Shown here: positions 13,310-16,943 of the stretch, one piece after another | How the letters are laid out: every line of letters starts with the position of its first letter | Position numbering within the stretch: the first letter of the stretch is position 1 | From: JBJXGC01 sp046154545 | GTDB lineage: Bacteria > Chloroflexota > Dehalococcoidia > Tepidiformales > Tepidiformaceae | Direction: 5' to 3' | Assembly (NCBI GenBank): GCA_046154545.1 | Contig: JBJXGC010000233.1 | Span: forward strand, 1-16,943 | DNA length: 16,943 nt | Made by a program: the position numbers and the translations under genes | The notes under the pieces: model-generated | Seen by the model: only the letters and a program-made list of their open reading frames with translations | Database searches by the model: none | What the model was told of the DNA's origin: nothing

Positions 13310-13440
13310 GCTATCCCCCGGGGCGCTGCGACGTCTCTAGAGTGAATCGCCAAGGCGCCAGGGGCGCCAAGGGCCGCCAGGAGCGAGTGGTGAAACGAGC
13401 GGCGTGGCCACATTAGAACCAATCGCGGCCCACCAGTGAA
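13310..13440. other. Intergenic region with a reiterated CGCCA motif
   Basis: No gene is visible. CGCCA occurs four times, at 13348-13352, 13356-13360, 13365-13369 and 13375-13379, with start-to-start spacings of 8, 9 and 10 bp. This gives a short GC-rich near-tandem array (TTGGCG-type on the minus strand). From memory, similar TTGGCG-rich intergenic arrays are common in Chloroflexota and some other environmental genomes. It lies in the region upstream of the CopD/HemJ-like gene. Confidence 0.4.
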
Positions 13441-13465
13441 GAGCGCGGCCGGGAGGCCGCTCAAC
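13441..13465 (+). repeat. 25-bp palindromic repeat, copy 2
   Basis: It is identical to 4230-4254 and to the next copy at 13478. Here it lies downstream of the SMP-30 gene, which is on the minus strand, so relative to transcription it is in the opposite orientation to copy 1 and the loop reads TCCC. Confidence 0.8.
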
Positions 13466-13477
13466 ACGCGACCAACC

Positions 13478-13502
13478 GAGCGCGGCCGGGAGGCCGCTCA
13501 AC
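13478..13502 (+). repeat. 25-bp palindromic repeat, copy 3 (tandem with copy 2)
   Basis: This copy is exact. It follows copy 2 with a 12-bp spacer (period 37 bp) and ends 4 nt from the SMP-30 stop codon at 13507-13509. The two hairpins would stand back-to-back just after the end of that message. Confidence 0.8.
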
Positions 13503-13506
13503 ACCG

Positions 13507-14379
13507 CTACGGCAACCCGGCGTGCGGCACATCGACCCGCACCACCTCAACCTTGCCCGAGCGCTCCTTCGCGGCCGCCTCGCCGGAGGCCTTGGCGGTG
13601 AGGACGAAGAGCGTCTTCCCGTCGGCGCCGCCGAGCATGCAGGCGTAGGCCTGCTGGGTCGTCTGCACCCGGTCCACCACCTCGCCGCCCTCACGGATGC
13701 GGAGGCACTCGGGCGCCGCCGGGTTCGCGATCCAGATGCAGCCCTCGGCGTCGAGGCAGATGCCATCGGGGACCGCCGGCGCGGTGTCAGCCCAGACCCT
13801 GCGGCCCGAAAGGGAGCCGTCGGCGGCGATCGTGAACGCCGTCAGCCGCCGCCCCATCGATTCGCCGACGATCAGTGTCCCGCCGTCCGGCGTGACGACG
13901 CTGCCGTTCGGGAACTCCATGTCTTCCGCCGCAACGTGCACCGAGCCATCCGGATCGACGCGGGCGAGGGTAGCGGTGCTCATCACCGCCTCCTGGCCGG
14001 CCGCCCGGGCGCGTGTGACGGCTTCGAGGTCGAAGCCGAAGTTGCCGACATACGCCCGGCCCTTCGCGTCCACCACCATGTCGTTGCAGTGATAGGTCGC
14101 GATGCCCCAGAGGTCGGCGTGCTCGACAAGGCGGCCGTCCGGCTCGAGGCGGAGGAGCTTGCGGTCGATCATCGAGACGATGAGCATGCGGCCGTCGGGC
14201 AGCCAGCCGAGACCGGAGGGCTGGTTCGGCACCGTGCACACGGTCGCGGCCACCCCGTCCTCCGTCACCGTCTTCACGGCGTAGTCGTTGAAGTCGGAGA
14301 AGTAGAGCTTCCCGTCGTGCCAGCGGGGGCCTTCGCCGAAGTGGAGTCCTTCGAGCAGGGTCTTAGTTACGCGTGTCAT
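13507..14379 (-). CDS. SMP-30/gluconolactonase/LRE-family hydrolase
   Basis: This 290-residue protein has the six-bladed propeller of the SMP-30 family, at its usual length. Metal ligands are recognisable: E16 in HFGEGPRW, N158 in EFPNGSVVTPDG and D205 in VPDGICLD. N99 in HCNDMVVD is in the position of the substrate-contacting Asn. The family opens sugar or other lactones (gluconolactonase) or cleaves related esters using Ca or Zn. No signal peptide is present, so it is cytosolic. ATG 14379 is preferred to a start 14 codons upstream because AGGA-type sequence precedes it and the conserved N-terminus begins there; the upstream frame is low-complexity hairpin DNA. It lies 68 bp downstream of the SDR gene, behind a very strong hairpin, and is likely the last gene of the LLM-SDR operon. 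The substrate is unknown. Confidence 0.9.
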   Translation of the reverse strand: MTRVTKTLLEGLHFGEGPRWHDGKLYFSDFNDYAVKTVTEDGVAATVCTVPNQPSGLGWLPDGRMLIVSMIDRKLLRLEPDGRLVEHADLWGIATYHCNDMVVDAKGRAYVGNFGFDLEAVTRARAAGQEAVMSTATLARVDPDGSVHVAAEDMEFPNGSVVTPDGGTLIVGESMGRRLTAFTIAADGSLSGRRVWADTAPAVPDGICLDAEGCIWIANPAAPECLRIREGGEVVDRVQTTQQAYACMLGGADGKTLFVLTAKASGEAAAKERSGKVEVVRVDVPHAGLP

Positions 14380-14403
14380 TTCCTGTCCTTCCTGGGCCTG
14401 GCT

Positions 14404-14433
14404 CCCCCTCTCCCCGCGCACGGGGAGAGGGGG
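14404..14433. repeat. Perfect 13-bp-stem palindrome between the SDR and SMP-30 genes
   Basis: CCCCCTCTCCCCG (14404-14416) and CGGGGAGAGGGGG (14421-14433) are exact inverted repeats around the 4-nt loop CGCA, a very stable hairpin on either strand. The flanking CCGGGGGGTGAGGG (14434-14447) belongs to a type of dispersed palindromic element (CCCTCACCCC-CGGCCCCCTCTCCC on the other strand) that I remember from many unrelated bacterial genomes. It starts 14 nt after the SDR stop. It may be a mobile REP-like element, an attenuator, or a processing site within the operon. Confidence 0.8.
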
Positions 14434-14447
14434 CCGGGGGGTGAGGG

Positions 14448-15275
14448 CTAACGCAGCGTGATGCCGCCATCGACCGAGATGTACTGCCCGGTGATGTTCC
14501 GGGCGTCGTCGCTCGCCAGGAACGCGGAGAGTTTGCCGATGTCGGCCGGGGTCTGTTCACGCCCGAGCGGGACGCCGGTCTTCACGGTCTGGAGGAAGAC
14601 GTCGCGCGGCGTCATCTCTTTGAAGGCCGGGTTGGACCGTTGGATGGCCGTGGCCATCCCCTCCCAGGCGCGCGTCCAGAGGAACCCCGGGCAGATCGCA
14701 TTCACCCGGATGTCGAGGGGCGCGAACTCAAGGGCCATGCTCTTCGTGAAGGAGATAACGCCCGCCTTCGCGGCGGCATAGGCGGCGAGCGCGGGCCCGG
14801 CCCGCAGCCCGGCGATCGAGGCGATGTTCACGACCGCGCCGCCGTTCGCCTGGAGGTGGGCCTTCGCGTGCTTCGTCACCAGGAAAGTGGTACGCAGGTT
14901 CTGGGAGAGCGTCTCGTCCCAGCCCGCCGCTTCGACGTTCTCGATGCCGCCACCGAAACGTGGCGTTTCGGCCCCGTCGGGCAGGATCATGGGGCCGCGG
15001 CCGGCGCCTGCGTTGTTCGCGAGGATGTCCAGGCGCCCGTACTGCTGGACGACCCGGGCGATGGCCGCCACCACCGCGGCCTCGTCGGCGACATCGGCGG
15101 CGAGGCCCACGGAGCCGTTGCCGAGGCTGGCGGCCGTCGCCTCCGCGGCGGGGCCATCGAGGTCGAGCACGGCCACGGCCGCGCCTTCTTCGGCGAACGC
15201 CCGGGCGATGCCCTCGCCGATCCCGCGGGCGCCGCCGGTGACGATCGCGACCTTCCCACTGAGGCGCCCACTCAT
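14448..15275 (-). CDS. Short-chain dehydrogenase/reductase (classical SDR)
   Basis: This 275-residue classical SDR has TGGARGIG (13-20) for dinucleotide binding, D38 at the end of strand 2 (favouring NAD over NADP), NNAG (87-90), catalytic Asn126, Ser153, Tyr166 and Lys170 (YAAAK), and ICPGFLWTRAW after strand 6. It oxidises an alcohol or reduces a ketone. A segment of about 20 extra residues (roughly 95-117, rich in Gly and Pro, GAETPRFGGG) sits between NNAG and helix 4, near the substrate entrance, and is longer than in typical members. The gene starts inside the LLM stop codon (ATGA overlap) and lies upstream of the SMP-30 lactonase, so the enzymes probably act in one pathway. The substrate is unknown. 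Confidence 0.93.
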   Translation of the reverse strand: MSGRLSGKVAIVTGGARGIGEGIARAFAEEGAAVAVLDLDGPAAEATAASLGNGSVGLAADVADEAAVVAAIARVVQQYGRLDILANNAGAGRGPMILPDGAETPRFGGGIENVEAAGWDETLSQNLRTTFLVTKHAKAHLQANGGAVVNIASIAGLRAGPALAAYAAAKAGVISFTKSMALEFAPLDIRVNAICPGFLWTRAWEGMATAIQRSNPAFKEMTPRDVFLQTVKTGVPLGREQTPADIGKLSAFLASDDARNITGQYISVDGGITLR

Positions 15276-16324
15276 TCCGTGTTCCCGCGGTCCGCCCCGG
15301 TGATCTCGGCCATCAGCTCGAGCGCCTCGTCCTGGGTGGTGTTGATCGTCAGCCCGGTCGCGCCCGAGTCGGCCCAGGGCTTGTACCGCTCCCGGATGCG
15401 CGCTGTCGTGCCCACCAGCGACATCTCGTCGCAGTACTCGTCCGGGACGGCCTCCATCGCCTCGCCCTTGCGCCCGGAGAGGTACATCTCCTGGATCGTC
15501 TTGGCGGCGTCGCCGTAGCCGCGGCGGACCATCATGTCGTTGTGGAAGTTCTTGTTGCGGTGGCCCATGCCGCCAACGTAGAGGGCGATGTTCGGCTTCA
15601 TCCGGCGGAAGGCGTCGCGCACATCGTTCGTGATGTGGACCTGGACGCTGCCCTGGATCTCGAGGTCCTTGAGCGACTTGCCGCCGCCCGCCCTGGCGAA
15701 GCCCTCATCGAGCCAGGGCTTGAAGGTCTTCATGCTGCCGGGGACGAAGCCGAGCGGCAGCCAGCCGTCCGCGATCTCGGCGGTCATCTTGACGTTCGCC
15801 TCCGTGCCGGTGCCGAGCCAGATGGGGATGTTCGGGTTCATGTGGAGGATCGACTTCAGGGGCTTGCCGATGCCCATGGCTCCCGGTCCGGTATAAGGCA
15901 GCGCGATCTCCTTGCCGGCGTGACTGACGGGCTCCTCGCGGGCGAAGATCTTGCGCATGATCGCCACGTAGTCGCGGATGCGGGTGTTCGGCTTGCCCCA
16001 GGGCTGGCCGTACCAGCCTTCAACGATCTGCGGCCCCGAGACACCCAGGCCGGCGATGAAGCGGTTCCCCCCGGCCATCGCATCGACGGTCGCGACCTGC
16101 ATCGCCGTCATTGCCGGAGTGCGCCCGGCGAGCTGGATGATGCCCGTGCCGAGCCGGATCCGCTTCGTCAGGGCGGCGATGTAGGCCAGCGGCGTGATCG
16201 CGTCGGAGCCGTAGGCCTCGGCCGTCCAGACCGAGTCGTAGCCGAGCCGCTCGGCCATGAGGATGCGCTCCATAGGCACGCGCATCTCCGCGCCCGAATA
16301 GCCGATCGAAAGTCCAAGTTTCAT
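15272..16324 (-). CDS. LLM-class (luciferase-like) F420-dependent oxidoreductase
   Basis: This 350-residue protein has the luciferase-like TIM barrel of F420/FMN-dependent enzymes, at normal length. Supporting stretches are MKLGLSIGYSG at the start, AERLGYDSVWTAEAYGSDAITPLAYIAA (24-51), RIRLGTGIIQLAGRTPAMTAMQ (55-76) and NRFIAGLGVSGPQIVEGWYGQPW (87-109). The set is typical of actinobacterial and Chloroflexota LLM F420-dependent oxidoreductases, and the distinction from FMN-dependent monooxygenases cannot be made from sequence alone. ATG 16324 is preferred because GGAGG (16330-16334) precedes it by 5 nt, although the frame is open further upstream into the neighbouring propeller gene. It overlaps the SDR gene by 4 bp, so they are translationally coupled. 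F420 use agrees with the PPOX gene at 7379. Confidence 0.92.
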   Translation of the reverse strand: MKLGLSIGYSGAEMRVPMERILMAERLGYDSVWTAEAYGSDAITPLAYIAALTKRIRLGTGIIQLAGRTPAMTAMQVATVDAMAGGNRFIAGLGVSGPQIVEGWYGQPWGKPNTRIRDYVAIMRKIFAREEPVSHAGKEIALPYTGPGAMGIGKPLKSILHMNPNIPIWLGTGTEANVKMTAEIADGWLPLGFVPGSMKTFKPWLDEGFARAGGGKSLKDLEIQGSVQVHITNDVRDAFRRMKPNIALYVGGMGHRNKNFHNDMMVRRGYGDAAKTIQEMYLSGRKGEAMEAVPDEYCDEMSLVGTTARIRERYKPWADSGATGLTINTTQDEALELMAEITGADRGNTE

Positions 16325-16347
16325 GCAAGCCTCCAGCGAGTGGCCGG

Positions 16348-16353
16348 ATTCTA
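16348..16353 (-). promoter_or_regulatory. Possible -10 (TAGAAT) for the LLM-SDR-SMP-30 operon
   Basis: TAGAAT on the minus strand matches TATAAT at five of six positions and lies in the 37-bp gap between the propeller stop and the LLM start, 23 nt before the ATG. The -35 position falls inside the end of the propeller gene and is poor (GTGGAC). Cotranscription from the propeller gene is the alternative. Confidence 0.35.
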
Positions 16354-16361
16354 CATGGCGC

Positions 16362-16943
16362 CTAAGGCACGTCCACCCGCCAGAGTCCGTCGAAGCTCGC
16401 GAAGAGGAGCTCGCCCGAGGGCAGGAAGGCCATCGTCCAGCAGTACGTACCTTCGGCGGGGGCGTACGCGTGCCGCGCCTGGCTCCCATCGGCCCGTGTA
16501 ACGAGGAGTTCGCCCTCGATCATGTCGTAGGTCCAGGCCGATCCACTTGCGTCCACCGCGAGGCAGCCGCCGCCGCCGCTCTCGAAACGCTTCACCGTCC
16601 CGTCGGTCGCCAGCCGCAGGAGGGAGTCGAACCCGTACCCGATCCAGGCGTTGCCCTGGCCATCGAGGGCCACCTCCGACGGAAGCCCGGTCTTCCCAAA
16701 GGTCGAGGCGGGGAGCGTCGTCAGGCGGCCGTCAGGGCTGAGCTTGCGGAGGCGGGAGTCGAGGACCTTGTCCTCGACCCAGGGCTGCTCGACGAACCAG
16801 ACGGTGCCGTCGGGGGCGACGGCCATCGAACGGATGCTGCCGAGGTAGTTGGCCGTCGCCGGTCCGTCGCTCGGATCCTCCGGGACCGGACAGTCCTTGC
16901 TGTCGTCAGCGGGGCACTCCTTCCCCGCGACCACCACCGCCTT
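16362..16943 (-). CDS. Beta-propeller protein (SMP-30/Vgb-like), truncated by the window edge
   Basis: The last 194 codons are visible and the frame runs open to the edge, so the start and N-terminal part lie outside the window. Repeated blade-type strands occur: IRSMAVAPDGTVWFVEQP, LRKLSPDGRLTTLP, PSEVALDGQGNAWIGYG, LLRLATDGTVKRF, CLAVDASGSAWTYD, WTMAFLPSGELLFASFDGLWRVDVP. They recall virginiamycin B lyase, NHL and other six- or seven-bladed propellers. The cysteines in KECPADDSKDCPVP suggest an extracytoplasmic protein with disulfides, but no signal peptide can be seen in the visible part. It ends 37 bp before the LLM start and might belong to the same operon. Function cannot be assigned from this fragment. 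Confidence 0.7.
   Translation of the reverse strand, partial: KAVVVAGKECPADDSKDCPVPEDPSDGPATANYLGSIRSMAVAPDGTVWFVEQPWVEDKVLDSRLRKLSPDGRLTTLPASTFGKTGLPSEVALDGQGNAWIGYGFDSLLRLATDGTVKRFESGGGGCLAVDASGSAWTYDMIEGELLVTRADGSQARHAYAPAEGTYCWTMAFLPSGELLFASFDGLWRVDVP

Noticed and set aside
13441..13502. Possible two-unit CRISPR array (identical 25-bp repeats)
   Set aside because: The spacer is only 12 bp, the repeat is a near-complete palindrome, a solitary copy occurs at 4230, and no cas gene is present.
1..16943. Mobile element, prophage or defence island
   Set aside because: No transposase, integrase, phage, restriction or toxin-antitoxin gene and no long terminal repeats; base composition looks even throughout apart from the short AT-rich promoter at 1940-1965.

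Overview
The window is a GC-rich, densely coded stretch of bacterial chromosome. It has frequent GTG or TTG starts, ATGA/GTGA stop-start overlaps, and several TANNNT hexamers 6-8 nt before a start codon, which suggests leaderless mRNAs. Two F420-type flavin/deazaflavin oxidoreductase families (a PPOX-type split-barrel protein and an LLM-type protein) imply an F420-using lineage. With the GntR/ABC cassette and the leaderless style, this fits Chloroflexota (Dehalococcoidia-like) or Actinomycetota. I lean to Chloroflexota, but no marker gene here settles it. I see no phage, transposase, CRISPR array, tRNA or rRNA.

Layout. 1-283: no supported gene; it ends in a plausible promoter for a SAM methyltransferase (284-1102, +). 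A TrhA/hemolysin-III family membrane protein (1154-1804, -) is convergent with it. 1966-4231 (+) is a three-gene, translationally coupled cassette: a YtrA-type GntR regulator, an ABC ATPase and an ABC-2 permease. A 20-bp palindrome sits between the -35 and -10 of its promoter and is the obvious candidate for autorepression. 4396-7357 (+) is a MoxR ATPase - DUF58 - von Willebrand A (BatA-like) cassette, also coupled by 4-bp overlaps. This would be a AAA+ chaperone working with two MIDAS-containing partners, one soluble and one membrane-anchored. 7379-7798 (-) is a PPOX/F420-type protein, divergent from a FlaR-like P-loop kinase (7872-8444, +). Then come a membrane-anchored TIM-barrel glycoside-hydrolase-like protein (8501-9730, +) and an S9 prolyl-oligopeptidase-family peptidase (9821-11767, +).

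From 11882 to the right edge everything is on the minus strand. Read in the direction of transcription: a beta-propeller protein cut by the window edge (16362-16943), an LLM oxidoreductase (15272-16324), an SDR dehydrogenase overlapping it by 4 bp (14448-15275), an SMP-30/gluconolactonase-type hydrolase (13507-14379), a 4-TM CopD/HemJ-like protein starting at TTG (12773-13309) and a LysM lipoprotein (11882-12673). LLM-SDR-SMP-30 looks like a small catabolic operon (oxidise, dehydrogenate, open a lactone), but the substrate cannot be read from sequence.

The most unusual non-coding signal is a set of palindromic elements immediately after stop codons. A 25-bp palindrome occurs in three identical copies (4230-4254, 13441-13465, 13478-13502), and a perfect 13-bp-stem hairpin lies at 14404-14433. 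I did not find a convincingly new multi-gene system. The gene cassettes belong to recognisable families, and the best leads are the palindromes, the operator-in-promoter design, and the unassigned glycoside-hydrolase-like, LysM and CopD/HemJ-like proteins.
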